Source: Ptychodera flava
Lineage: Eukaryota; Hemichordata; Enteropneusta; Ptychoderidae
Length of the DNA: 64,000 nucleotides
Assembly (NCBI RefSeq): GCF_041260155.1
Contig: NC_091938.1
Location: 13,850,719 to 13,914,718, forward strand
Reading direction: 5' to 3'
This document shows positions 13,418 through 25,495 of the stretch, piece after piece (within the stretch, counting starts at the first letter, position 1; the number at the start of each line of letters is the position of its first letter). Below the pieces are notes generated by a model, which saw only the letters and a program-made list of their open reading frames with translations, had not been told where the DNA came from and did not search any database. The translations under genes were made by a program, and so were the position numbers.

Positions 13418-13910
13418 TAAACAACACTTATTTTCAACGGTTCGCCACTGATGATAGATTTGCAGGATATGGTAGGCCTTCTCTGATTCTCATAGCATGG
13501 TTGCCAAAAGATTGCCATGGAATCATATTCTATAAGATTATTATAATCAAACCATAGTTGTATTGATTGTAAACTGCAATGTCCCTTTCAATCATACCTG
13601 TATATCCTTTCCCAGGTGTTGTTCCAAGTGTACTCAAATATTACCAATGTTCATGGAACAAGCGAATAATAAAGCCTCTTCTCATAGTTGTTCTTTTCGA
13701 CGAACAATATTTACATTTCTGTGGTAACCACTTTACATGATAAGATATTATGCATAATGTATCTGCAAATGACATGAGATAGGATCCTACTTTTCCAAAA
13801 ACGTTCCTGATTGAGTATGGTACTGTTGTAATCAGTGTCAAGTATTTGTAATCTGCCATCGCCATGCCATAGTCTACCGTTGCCATATCCCTACTACCGT
13901 ATTTTTAATG
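13418..13910 (-). pseudogene. 3' fragment of a TRIM-NHL gene, degenerate
   Basis: On the minus strand this matches the C-terminal NHL part of the array genes, from the equivalent of the NNRLQVLDTDG repeat (plus-strand gtgtcaagtatttgtaatctg near 13838) down to the last repeat (ttcaacggttcgccact near 13435). It contains several frameshifts and internal losses. Nothing upstream resembles the N-terminal half. Confidence 0.8.
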
Positions 13911-14187
13911 TTCACCCTCTTATATTAACCCCACTTTTTGCGACCTTACCCCATTACCCCACTGCAATATCCTATAAAGAGTGGAAATTCCATCGACGTA
14001 CCTTCGATTATGTTATTAGTGCCTACAACTTGAACGCGCATGTTCAAACTCGTGATCTGTTGTCGTACCGATGTCTGTCGTCTGTGTATATAAGTGTTGG
14101 TGCAATATCGCAAGAATTGCTCATCATGTCTGTACAAAATGAGAGGACTCTCTCAGTATATATAAACAATATTGGAACAATGAAAGA

Positions 14188-14390
14188 TAAGCTTAACATG
14201 GACGAAGAACATTTTCTATTGAAATGTCCTCTTTAAGATACAGAAAGGCGAACACGGTTTAATAAGGTCAAAGTGACGATTAGAAATTTTAATGCATTTG
14301 ATTTATTTGAATAGTAAATTTTCTAAACTACTAAAAAGCAATTACAATAATGGTATTGCCAAATTCTGAAAATCACAGATTGTAATTTGA
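14188..14390 (+). mobile_element. Remnant of the 3' end of a non-LTR retrotransposon ORF
   Basis: A frame interrupted by stops reads DEEHFLLKCPL, stop, then DTERRTRFNKVKVTIRNF, and a little later KFSKLLKSNYNNGIAKF. The motif E-E-H-F-L-L-x-C-P-L followed by an ER-rich segment is typical of the C-terminal end of many LINE reverse transcriptase ORFs. No catalytic core is seen next to it. It is a dead fragment. Confidence 0.6.
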
Positions 14391-14723
14391 CAGAAACACC
14401 TATAGCCCCCAGTTCCTCTTTCGTTCTGTCTTTTTTACATCGCAATTTTCCTGCGGTTTCTTCTTATTTATACTATATAAGAAGGCCGTTTTTCATTTCT
14501 CCAGAAATCATTAGTGTAACATAACCATAGAGAGTGGTGCTGCATTACTAAAATTGCAGATCAATGAAGACGGTAGATGTATGGTTAACCTTGGTGGTAA
14601 TAACACAGAGCACTGATTAATTAAAGTATAGAAATGAATTCATATTGCCAATGGTAACACTGCAACCTTTACATCGAGATGTTTCAATGTCAAGCGGAAT
14701 ACTTTGTATTTCAATGCACATTA

Positions 14724-14881
14724 AACACGATTGGAACTAATTTGGGATGATTAGATGGTGAAGTAATGTCGTTTTTGAGTAATTTGTAATATTGCAACAT
14801 TTAGCTATAGGGCACCTAACACTTTTGAGAAATTTGAAAAATATGAATATCCAATTATCGAAAATAAATTCCAATCGTGTT
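14724..14881. mobile_element. MITE with AACACGATTGGAACTAAT termini, copy 1
   Basis: The left end aacacgattggaactaat and right end ccaatcgtgtt are inverted. The interior (gagtaatttgtaatattgca, cacctaacacttttgagaaa) is shared with copy 2 at 15887. Flanks are atta and attg, a possible imperfect 4-bp target duplication. Confidence 0.8.
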
Positions 14882-15886
14882 ATTGACAAACAGACCAAAA
14901 GACTAGAAAGTAACACAGCACAAAAACACTTTAAACACTTTAAACCGAAATTACATTCATTTAGGCTCAAATTGCAATGCATATCTCAAACCTCAACATG
15001 GAAACGTAATGGCATGCGCAAAACAAGCAACTGGAAACCACGAGATATATAAAGCCCGTGTAAAAAGCTGTAATATATGCTTCAGTTGTCAGAAAGAGAT
15101 TGAGAATCAATGGTACCGTTTCATCGAGCCCAATATTTAGCACCTATTGAGTCGTAAAAGTCACAAACATCATTTAGGCGACCTGACATAATTTGTGTTA
15201 TGGCATCGTAACACCATGTTCACCAACTCATGACTGTGAAATATTTTAAAACTCAGAGTAAAGACGATCACCATTCTTAATTTTATGAAAGAGTTGCCAG
15301 TGCATTTGTCTTCGAAAATCAATATAAATAATAAATAAACGTAAAATTAATGAATATGTCAGGGAAAATTAGCGCCGGTTACACTGCTGTATTGCTATGG
15401 CGATGAAAGATGTTGATATCACTTTAGGTTTACGTACTTCTGTTCTCATAGAGCCTAACAGAGCTTAGGTTACCTTCACTAGGTCAAATTCAACAGCGTT
15501 CGATAATTAGAAATGTAAAATGTCTACAGCAGTATAAATATGTCAAATGATCATGTCTGTGAATGGATAGGTCAAAATAAAGAATATCGCAAATCGCATG
15601 ATATTGCTCTCTACCGCGAAGCAGTGGAAATGAAGTTTTGCACTGCCAGTCTATACACATGTCAATGTATTTACAACATAAATCTATCAAATATCAATAA
15701 TTAACAGTTCATTTAAAACTATCATAATTACCTGTGCGACAACGAAGATTTTTCATCGGAAACAAAAATAAAGTATGGGTATTCTTTTAAAGGAAAAAAA
15801 CACTAGAATTGAAGTGGAAAACAATAACTTATTCTTATTGACAGGACATTCATAAAAGTCAAAGCCATCAAAGAAAATTGACAGTA
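14882..15886. other. Gene-free spacer between two MITE copies
   Basis: No coding exon is visible. The stretch 15176-15330 is weakly similar to 10383-10529. Confidence 0.45.
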
Positions 15887-16091
15887 AACACGATTGGAAC
15901 TAATTTTGGATAATTGGATGGTGAAGTAAAGTCTGTTTGATCTGCAAATGTAAGCTCATGTGCTTTCCTTTTTGAGTTACACACTTGTTTTTATGAGTAA
16001 TTTGTAATATTGCAACAATCAGCTAAAGAGCACCTAACACTTTTGAGAAAATTTGAAAATCCAATTATCCCAAATTAGTTCCAATCGTGTT
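15887..16091. mobile_element. MITE with AACACGATTGGAACTAAT termini, copy 2
   Basis: Terminal inverted repeats are aacacgattggaactaattt and attagttccaatcgtgtt. It is flanked on both sides by AGTA, a perfect 4-bp candidate target site duplication. It is longer than copy 1 because of about 45 extra bases in the left interior. Confidence 0.85.
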
Positions 16092-16367
16092 AGTAAGTCA
16101 TATCACGATGGAGCTGCAAATGTCAATGGAAATTAATACAAGTTGCTTTGTATCTTTTCTGCTCTGTTGTTTAGAACCTACCACTGGTTAATAAGTTACC
16201 AGCACAAGTTAGAGAATTGCATCATTTCACACTATCACCAAGACTGCATTACATCAACTTACTGCCCCGTCATCAAGAAACAGGCCGTTTTGCCATGTCA
16301 CGTGATCAAAAATGTCGTCTCAAGTGTTCTCCATGTATGATACATCTTACCTGATGATTTAGTGTTG

Positions 16368-18563
16368 TCATTCTATAAACATTTTCAAGCAACAATTCTC
16401 ACTGTCAACAACAACTATTTTCAATGGTTCCCCACCGATGACTCCCAGACCTACAGGATATTTTAACCCCTCTCCGATTCCCATGGTAGCCAAGACGTTA
16501 CCATGGAAGTCATATTTGATAATGCTATTATTGTTGCATACATAGACATATTCATTGTAAACAACAATGCCCTTCTCTGCCCCACGTACATCACCTTCCT
16601 TACATGTTCTACCAAATCTGTTCAAATATTTGCCATGATCGTGAAACACCTGAATGTAACCTTCTCCGGTGTTCTTGTTGACAGCGAGTATCATTCCTGT
16701 TCTACTAATGGCGATCGAAGAAATAGCACTGAATATATCTTTTATTGAAAATGAACTGACATAAGACCCATCCTTTGCAAAAACCTTTATCTTTTGAGAA
16801 AAAAGAACTCTATCTACAACGTACACATCTCCAGTAAGTGGGTGGACCGCAATGTACACTGGATTACTTAACTTTCCCTGACCAAAACAATCTTTCAAAT
16901 TTCCATCCATATCACTGACAACTACCTGTTTATTGCCCTCGTCTAAACTATAGTATAAGTGGTTTTCATCCGAAACAGCAACATCTATTGGTTTGAAAGG
17001 ATTCCTGAAATGTGTGTATTCTATGATTTTCTTACAGTTACCATCCGTGTCAAGTACTTGCAATCTGTTATTCCTATAGTCAGCCGTCACTATGTCACCA
17101 TCCCTGTTAATACTAACACCTCGTGGATCGGAGAGCTCCCCCTTCTTAGTGCCCTTTCTCCCTAGTCTCTTCGCAAACCCCTTCATGACAGGGACTTCCA
17201 ATGGTGTATCAACAATCGGCTCGTCGTTTATCAGTGCACTTATTATGTATGTCCCATCCATACTTGTTCGATATTGTAATCTGTAGGTACCATCTCTGTT
17301 GTCATAGACTTTCACGTCTTGTGATGATCCGGCTGGTTCCGTTACAGTGACTCTGACTTTTCCACTTGTGATCACCCGTTTCCCTCTTGAATTTCTTGTT
17401 GTTATCACCAAGTCAATAGTCTCTCCCTTCATAACCTTCTTAGGGATATTCTCTACTGTGCACTGAGAAGGACACGCATCACTCGCCAGCTGCCCCAGTA
17501 CACAGTTTGCATCTCCCTCTGCAGGCTTGAAAAGCACAAGTTCAGGCTGGAAGGGATGTCTTGGTTCTGAAAGGAGTATTTTTCTGATTTGTCGACTGAT
17601 TTCTTGTTTTGTAGAAAGCAGCTGAGCAGCATTTTCATTTGAAATAAGCCTCTTCAAGTAACTTGAGGTGCTGCTGATCAACTCTAGCTCCATTTCTATC
17701 TCACTGATATTGGCGTCAACTCCTTTTAATTGAAAGTCATACAGCTTCTTTAATTCATCTGCGAGAGTCTCTTCTTCGCGTTTGACCTGCTGCATGACTT
17801 TCTTAGCCCTAGATCTCAATTGCTCTCCAGCCTCGTAGTCTCTTTTCTGTAGTAGAGTGCGAGCCTGCATGGAGGCTGATCTGATTTTCCGAGCTCCGTG
17901 TTCTTTCAGTTCCAACTGGCTGAGCATTCTTTCCAAGTCGCCAAGGTACTCGTCCGCGGCATTGTGCAAGTCTCTGTGTACATGTTGTGGTATGCGATGA
18001 TTATTCATCGTACAATCAATGCAGACAGGTACCTGGCAAGTGTCACAAAAGGATCGCATCTCCTTCTCGGGATGTACGTCACAGTACGGTAGCTGGTCTG
18101 TCAGGTTTGGTGCGCAAGGGTACTCTTGTTCCGAAAACTCACCAATAGATAGGATTTGGTGGGATCCTGACGCTGCAGTATCTTTGTGGATTTTTACGCA
18201 AGGCTGACACAAATATTGCGAGCATTCTACACACCTCATTACTGCATCAGTTTCTTCACAGCTTTCACACTTCGCGTGTTTTCCTTTCATTCTTGCCTGG
18301 AATTCTTCAATGAGACCAGCCATGAAAAAATTGCTTTCCAGCGCTTGCACTCCACCATGAGGAATTGGACATGGCGCTTTACAAGTTGGGCAATTTAGAG
18401 CACCTTGATTCTCCACCAAAGTGAATAGGCACTGCTCACAATATGTATGCAAGCAGGGAAGACTTTTGGGATTGGTGTATCTTTCAAAACAAATGACGCA
18501 AGAAAGGAAATCCTTTCCAATCTGGTCTAGAACTTTCCCAACACTCGAATTTGCAGCTGCCAT
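16368..18563 (-). CDS. Intronless TRIM-NHL protein, copy 3
   Basis: 731 aa from the ATG at 18563, with no intron. It has a C3HC4 RING at 22-61, B-box 1 near 97-125 (CESCEETDAVMRCVEC), B-box 2 (CDVHPEKEMRSFCDTC), a coiled coil rich in LQL, EE and KK, a filamin-type domain with DNRDGTYR, and six NHL repeats ending NCCLKMFIE. All RING and B-box ligands are present. It resembles copy 2 in the C-terminal NHL part (for example IVVYNEYVYVCNNNS) and copy 1 in the coiled coil (YLGDLERMLSQLELKEH), a mosaic that hints at gene conversion. Predicted E3 ubiquitin ligase with unknown substrate. Confidence 0.93.
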   Translation of the reverse strand: MAAANSSVGKVLDQIGKDFLSCVICFERYTNPKSLPCLHTYCEQCLFTLVENQGALNCPTCKAPCPIPHGGVQALESNFFMAGLIEEFQARMKGKHAKCESCEETDAVMRCVECSQYLCQPCVKIHKDTAASGSHQILSIGEFSEQEYPCAPNLTDQLPYCDVHPEKEMRSFCDTCQVPVCIDCTMNNHRIPQHVHRDLHNAADEYLGDLERMLSQLELKEHGARKIRSASMQARTLLQKRDYEAGEQLRSRAKKVMQQVKREEETLADELKKLYDFQLKGVDANISEIEMELELISSTSSYLKRLISNENAAQLLSTKQEISRQIRKILLSEPRHPFQPELVLFKPAEGDANCVLGQLASDACPSQCTVENIPKKVMKGETIDLVITTRNSRGKRVITSGKVRVTVTEPAGSSQDVKVYDNRDGTYRLQYRTSMDGTYIISALINDEPIVDTPLEVPVMKGFAKRLGRKGTKKGELSDPRGVSINRDGDIVTADYRNNRLQVLDTDGNCKKIIEYTHFRNPFKPIDVAVSDENHLYYSLDEGNKQVVVSDMDGNLKDCFGQGKLSNPVYIAVHPLTGDVYVVDRVLFSQKIKVFAKDGSYVSSFSIKDIFSAISSIAISRTGMILAVNKNTGEGYIQVFHDHGKYLNRFGRTCKEGDVRGAEKGIVVYNEYVYVCNNNSIIKYDFHGNVLATMGIGEGLKYPVGLGVIGGEPLKIVVVDSENCCLKMFIE

Positions 18564-20689
18564 GGTGCTACCGTGACTTGTTTAAACTTGTCAACCAGCT
18601 CGTAATGTTATAAAGGTCCTCCAGGTCAATTTACTTAGATGAGATGAGATCAAAATAGAAACAGATAAGATAAGTTACTTTGCATGATATCTTTATACAT
18701 ATGTAGCATACGATTAGTCAGTTGTGGCAGATAATTGATCATAGAGTTGACGTTTGTGCGTACATTGAATTTCCAATTTGCCCTGAAGCTGTTAACTTCA
18801 AAGTTTGAAAAAAATTATAGGAAAGTTCGTTTGTTCGTGAACTTGAATTGCCATAAACCCAGAGTAAGACAGCTCTTCTTTCACTTGAGATTGTGTTCTT
18901 AATTTGTATATTGATGCAGCATACCATTCAAGTATAGTTGCTTGTGATAAGGTATTGTGCCGGGCAGCCCCTGCTACGGCATAAAAGTCACACGAAAACA
19001 CCTCACTGCGATACACACATTGCTAAGTTTGGAAACTAATATCACTCACAAAAAGGCCTTTTCAATAAATCAGCATCAATGGCTCCCATTTTGTGTTTAC
19101 ATTCATACCTGATGTCTTTCTTTGCAAGACAGAGACTACACTTGAAAGTATAGCGATGATGGCATTAGTATAAATCACAATTTAAATATATCAACTGAAG
19201 GTGCGCTCTTGGTAGATGGCAAATCTTATGATATTAACATTTTTGGTGATAACCTTTACATATACTAAGTTTAAAAGTGCTGGGTAAATAAGACAATAAT
19301 GAAGGCGTACATCATTTATATATTTCAAAAATTAATGTCATAAATGAATCATTAAATAGAGTTGTGACATCGATTTCTTCCTCCTTACAGTAAAAAAGGT
19401 TCACTCCCCAAAAAGTCGAAGAAACAGACCATTCTCTAAGCTAATACCCTGTTACTGTTGACGTGTCAGGCCTTAACTCACCGCAGGTTAGCTGGTAGCC
19501 ATTTCCAGATGGTTATTTTTTAAGTGTCATTTGGAGATTCGGAATAGCTTGAATGGCCATGTGAGAGCTAATAGAATATATTTAGCTGTACAAGTTGAAT
19601 ACTATAAAGCTACCTGGCAATTGCGACACCGTACCCTACTCAATGAGGAGTCATGCTTTCTAGAGAATCGCCCAGGGTGTGGGTTCTGACCTGAAACGGT
19701 CTCGAGTGATTTGTAGAGGTTGATTGGAACCACTGCTTTACTATTTATATTCGGTAGTATCCATGCCATGCGACATTTTATCGGAGAGATACTCCCTCAA
19801 TGTGCACCCAAGGATGTAAAGTGAGTGTGTTCTTGCATTAAAACGTGGAGGACACACTGAAGTATTTACTCCTTATAGCAAAGAAAGCATCTATTTATGG
19901 CATACGTTGGATTGTATATGAAATTTTTAGCAAGCATCATTTGTTAATATGCTTGTGAACCAATAAACAAAAACAGCTCTTTTTTGACAAACAAACATGA
20001 AAATAAATACAACTCTTTATTGATGCTTTTGAACAAATCATATGGATCAAATAAACCAACTCGCAAACAAACAAGCACAGAGCCATAATATTATATAGGG
20101 CTCAGCCCTTGGTGTCGCGCCAGGGTTAAGATTGGCAATGTTATTTGTAATGATTCATGATAAACTGTAATTGTTACTTCATAAACGTTTATATGACAAC
20201 TACGCCCAGTTTTCCCTCTGATGAAAGCAGTTCACGTACGTACACGACGTCAAACCCTGCAGCAGGGCAGGTATAGATTTTCTGTAGCGTGTACAAATTT
20301 TGGACAAAAATTGGCAATTTTTACAATGATTACAGCCTATTGCGTTAAACAAGGGACGTATTATGCAATCACTATCATTGCAATGGTAACCGCACTGCCC
20401 ACCTTCCACTTGCAAGCTGAAAACTATAGCGTCCGTCTAAAAACTGACAATTTTTGAATCTAATTATTGACACAGGGGGCGCTCTTCTATAATTCCATCC
20501 CAGCATTCTTTGCGTATGCCACCGTTCATATGCACGACAGTTTTCTCCCTTTATCTATATTAACGATATTTTGTATCAGCGACAAGGTGCATAATAACAT
20601 TTACTGGCTAATAAGAGAGGTATATTTTATAAAAGGCATGTTATATAATAGTAATTTGTTTCGTATTTGTTTATTTACGAGTACTCAAT
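18564..20689. other. Gene-free spacer
   Basis: I see no exon or RNA gene. A few short open frames lack coding character or splice partners. Confidence 0.4.
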
Positions 20690-20860
20690 AAAAAAACATG
20701 GCGGCGCCCATGAAAGAAGGGTACACTTCCGGTTACTCGCATAGTATATTATGAATAAGCGCATGCGTAGTCAGTAAGCCGCTGGCGCGACTATTACTCC
20801 ACTGTCCCTCAACCGCGTGCACGCGAGCTACGATTTTAAATTGGTATCACTTTGACATAC
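20690..20860. promoter_or_regulatory. CpG-rich, promoter-like island without an evident gene
   Basis: This is a short GC- and CpG-rich stretch in otherwise AT-rich DNA. It contains gcgcatgcg near 20760 (the core of an NRF1-type site), cttccgg (ETS-like) near 20727, and an ATG in a GGCGG context at about 20698 that opens a frame of only 18 codons. It could be the promoter of an unrecognised or noncoding transcript. Confidence 0.3.
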
Positions 20861-20989
20861 GCCCTCCAGAGGCAGGAAACTCTCCTGGCGGCAATAGATT
20901 ATACTCGTCCAGTTCGGTGTGTCTCTGGTACCGTTATAAGGAACCCAGAAATCTGGTTGTTGTTGTTGTTGTTTGTATTGTTGTTTATG

Positions 20990-21332
20990 TTTATTAGTCG
21001 TGTTGTTATTGTTGACCAATAAAATTCGACGAAGACATTTGTTGTGGTTTATTTCAAACCCAATGTAGATGTCAGAAGAAAGGTCACTACAACAAGGATA
21101 CTTTCATTCTTTGACCCGATGTAACTCTATGCCAACGTACACTCTCTTCATAGACAAGCAGAATTTCTGACTGTATCACGTGGGCTTGATCAACAGTAAA
21201 GTGGCAACGGGTGTTAGTGTCCTTGTAGCGTTTCTTATGACATCAACATTGTGTTTGAAACAACCACATCAATTATCTTCGTTGAATTTTATTGGTCAAC
21301 AATAACAACAACAACAACAACACGACTAATAA
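20990..21332. repeat. Foldback repeat with arms of about 114 bp
   Basis: The left arm (20990-21103) starts ttattagtcgtgttgttatt and contains gttgaccaataaaattcgac. The right arm (21218-21332) is its reverse complement with scattered mismatches and a longer ACA triplet tract. A central spacer of about 114 bp is not repeated. It looks like a nonautonomous inverted-repeat element. A separate (GTT)n tract precedes it at 20955-20985. Confidence 0.75.
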
Positions 21333-22912
21333 TCTAGGATAGTTTGCTGTTAGTTGAGTTTTAAAGTCACTTACTGACTCGAGTGAAAAAACCCAAACTC
21401 TAATTCAGTAATTTATGTACCATCACATTTGATCTTATCTAGCATTTTCTATGATGAAGTTTGACTTCCATGCAGGACACTAAGGTATTGGGGCATGACA
21501 GTGACTTTTCATGGAACATGATAGAGATTCACAGTAAAATTTCTGCCAAAATCTTTGTAAGAAACTGTTCAAAATGTTTTCTGTTGATTGTGTCAAATGA
21601 TGAAAGAAGTGATAGATACCAAAACCATTACAGTTAAACATTTAGAGTTAATTAATTGCCCTACAATTCCATCTTTCGACTGCAACATCACAAAATTTTG
21701 AGAGTTATTACTGATATTGTGGTATGAATAGATCTTTTTATTCAAATTTTGGGGTGAAAATATGACTTACTATGCGTGTTTCCTAGGAAATGTTCAGACT
21801 CAAAGTGATTGTATGAATCCTAGTGTCTTATTTGTACATGACATTTTATTCTATTTCCGTAACAAGAGGTAGAAGATGACAACAGAGCATAAATTTCCAT
21901 CTGTACATTATAACAAAGATTGAACATTGTATTTGATCACAGTTTGGTTCAATATTTCAGTTACATCACGTCTTTTTTGGTCAAAGAAATGGTATTCAAA
22001 ATAGCTATGAAATGTTAGTTACATGTATTGTAGAACAGGAAATTAAGTTCTTTTTGCTGTATCACAATATGTTTAATTTAACCCAGAATTTGAATGGACC
22101 AAATATGGTACAACAAACCTACATGTCAAACCTACATAGAAATATGTATAATTCCATCTGCGCTAGCTTGTACACTTGGGTTTGTTTGTACCGCCATCAT
22201 GTGATCTATTGGGCATATTGAGTCGAGTAGAACACCACGCATCCTTTTGTTCTGGAACAGAACCATTTAAAATATTGAACAGTAAAGCTTGTGCTAAACG
22301 AAGTTTAGGTGAAATATATTGCATATTGAAATCGGATATACAAGCATCTATTACATCAGTTCAAATTAACTTTCTCTACAATACATTTCAAAATGTGCAA
22401 CGATGCTGTAAAAATTCTACATATAATCTTTTGATAGGTGTATGTTATACAGAAATTATCTAAACAACAGTGCAGTAAATGACTTTTGAAATACCAATAA
22501 TACATTTTATGACTGTAAAAAAGTCACATGATCAAGAACAGTACTTTTTCAATACAGGTGAAAACACGTTACAGGCAGCTAATATAATTATATGCATAAC
22601 TTTTATAAAATATGAAATCTTGTTGCTATGAAAGAACTGTGCTTATTGTAAAAATGTACAGAGACTAAGTTCTAGGAATCATATCTATAATCTGATCTAC
22701 TCACTAAATATGCCTACAACACAACTCAGTTTTTTTTATTTGCAGCTTCCAACAGCAAAACTCTTTCAATTATTCCATATGTATTCCTTCAAGGGGATTC
22801 TCTATTTTTGTTCTATGAAACAGATTTTGTTTTCAATTGTCTTCCTAAAGAGTGGTATTAATTAGCCTTGCAAATACAATAGGTGTTGTGTATAGAATGC
22901 ATGCAGTGCTAT

Positions 22913-23136
22913 TTAACCCTTTGAGCGCCAAAGTCAATTTTTGTCGCCTTTAAAAAATAAATGCAAGTCAAATTTTTAAAGATTTCTGCCAAAATTTTGA
23001 TAAGAAACTGTAGCCGATAAAATGTAATGACCATTTGGTTCAAAATTATCAAAAAAATTACAGAAAAATTCATAAAAATTGGTAAAATGTTGCACTAAAA
23101 TTTTGGTGGGAAAAATTACAGCACTCAAAGGGTTAA
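22913..23136 (-). mobile_element. TTAACCCTTTGAG MITE, copy A
   Basis: The ends ttaaccctttgagcgc and gcactcaaagggttaa are inverted repeats. The interior is AT-rich and shared with copies at 24003, 33489 and 45980. This copy and the one at 45980 have the ccaaagtcaattt side on the left; the other two are reversed. Confidence 0.88.
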
Positions 23137-24002
23137 TATTGACACAGGAATTCAAGTCTGGACTAAAGTTCTGTTATCAACAATTACTCTGCACACTTCA
23201 CACATATGGGCTATGGTGACAAGCTGAACACTACCATTTTGACATGATCTTAAGAGCAAAAAGAGAAACAGCAGTTTACAAAAAGGTAAAAAATATTGGA
23301 ACATACATCAAAAGTTACACCTATAAACAGTGCTTTGAAGAACTGTCCTCACTTGCTGGTAGTAATATTCTTTCGATAACTTGTTTCATACCTGCTGTGC
23401 AATCACTAAATGGCCACCAAAGCACCTCAACAATTACCCACAACTTCAAACTATGGACCTGATTCTATTCAATCATGTAATTTTGATACCTAATGTACGT
23501 GTTTTTCTACAAAATAGAAACAAATATAATTGATACAGATTATTGCTATTTCAGAAGTTATAACTCATTGCCAATGTCAAATATGAAAATTGATAAAACC
23601 CAATGGTTTTTTTTTTTTAATTTTGAAAGGCATGGTAAGAAGTGGCATGCATACCACATAATCAGGCAAGAATATCTTTAGTTGAACTAAACTGATCTTT
23701 GACCCTTGACCTTAATGTTTAAATTTATGCAAATGCTGCCTATGCAGTTTCTACATTTGCCCATTTTTTCCTGTCATACATGTACCAATTCTTTCCTTGA
23801 GAAGATTTTTAAACAATTCCTTGAGAAAATCACAAGGAAAATGTAAAATCATTGCAGACAGAACCAAATTGCCAGCATTTATTAAAATGTGAAATCAAAA
23901 CAGAATGACTTTATGGTTACCCCAACAAAGTGAAGCATATATGACTTGTTGATCATAAGAAATGTGACACATTGAAGAAAGGTAGAGTATGAAAAGGATA
24001 TA

Positions 24003-24241
24003 TTAACCCTTTGAGTACTGTAATTTTTCCAAAAAAATTCGGGCAACATTTTACCTATTGCTATGAATTTTTCTGTAATTTTGTCCATGATTTTGGACCG
24101 AATGGACGTAAATTTTCATGGCCTACACTTTTTAATCAAATTTTGGGAAAAATCAGAAAAAATTGTCTACATCTGAAAGAAATTGTTGGCGTTACATTGT
24201 ATAAAGGCAACAAAAATCGACTTTGGCACTCAAAGGGTTAA
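24003..24241 (+). mobile_element. TTAACCCTTTGAG MITE, copy B
   Basis: The ends are ttaaccctttgagtactg and ggcactcaaagggttaa. The interior has tttttctgtaattttgtc and ttttggaccgaatggacgt, matching copy C at 33489. It lies about 0.9 kb from copy A in the opposite orientation. Confidence 0.88.
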
Positions 24242-25166
24242 CATGGCATTTTCATCTCTGCTGTTCTGGAAATTTGCCATTAGATAAAGCAAATGAAAAG
24301 ATCTTTTTCAATTTTCTCTTTTCATACCAACTATTGTGAAAGGAAAAGGATAGAAAATACATTATCAACAAATTTACATAGGAAATTACTCGGCAGTTTG
24401 GTTGCACTGGGTACTTAGAAGTATTGAGGTAGATGACAATATCTATAACAGTTAATACTCATTATACAAGCAAATGAACATAGTCTTTTGTCTAATGATT
24501 CAATCATGAATTGAAAAGTGAAATTACTGAAGTGAAATGTCATTGTAGGAGACCAAGGGTGACCTAACATCTTTCATGTTATCATATTTCATTTTAATGT
24601 TAGAAAGACTTGTTAATGTTGTGTTGAAATTCCATTGAGAGTAGTAATGTTTGAATGTTTCCATTTTGCTTTTAACAATATTAGTGTACATTAATTGATA
24701 TTTGTCCAGCAAATCAGCCAGTATTTTTCTCAAAAAGGATTTACCATACATCACAACGTTATAATCAAGAGTTCTTGTAAATGGAAGACATAGTGTTGAG
24801 TTAGCATTTATTTTGTGGCAGTTTCCTACAAAAAATTATTATACTTGTGAACGGGATAGAAACGCATTCTCTGAAATCATTTATTTGTGAAATCTTGACA
24901 CAGTTTTTGCATTTACATAAATAATGCAAGCAAGAAATGTGATTATTAGCGCCGTGTTAAGTACACAAAACTGTAACAATTAAAGTAGTAGTTAGATTTC
25001 AGAGCCATGAAGTGCTGTATCGGAGAAGTGGATTTTGTAAACATTGTCATACATGTATTAATTTACCTTTAATAACCTGGACTTCCAGATAATTTGCATA
25101 TTCATGGAAAGTTGTCATGTTATACTTATACCATCTGTGCATGTACTCATTCAATATAATTAACCA

Positions 25167-25495
25167 TATTAAAGCCCCATTGGCTGTATATTTTTGCATT
25201 GCAAAAAATGCCATCCAATCTTCAGAGAAATGTTATGGGTTCCTTTATTACGCCACATTGTCTTTGAAAATGTCACTATTTTAATCCTTTGGATTCACAT
25301 TTGGTCGATTAAATTCTGCAGTTTACACATAAATTTGCAGTGGCCATATTTGAGTTGTGACTCAAAAAATTATTTAGTTGTGTGTTCATCACCAATGTTT
25401 TGAAAAACATCATATGGTTACATTTCCTTAAACATAAGTTGCATTTGATTTCAAACCATCTTATTAAAAAAGATACAGCTAATGGGGCTTAATAT
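25167..25495. mobile_element. MITE-like element with ATTAAGCCCCATTGGCTGTAT termini
   Basis: Left atattaaagccccattggct and right agctaatggggcttaatat are inverted repeats about 330 bp apart. The interior is AT-rich with no open frame of note. Only one copy is seen in this window. Confidence 0.7.
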
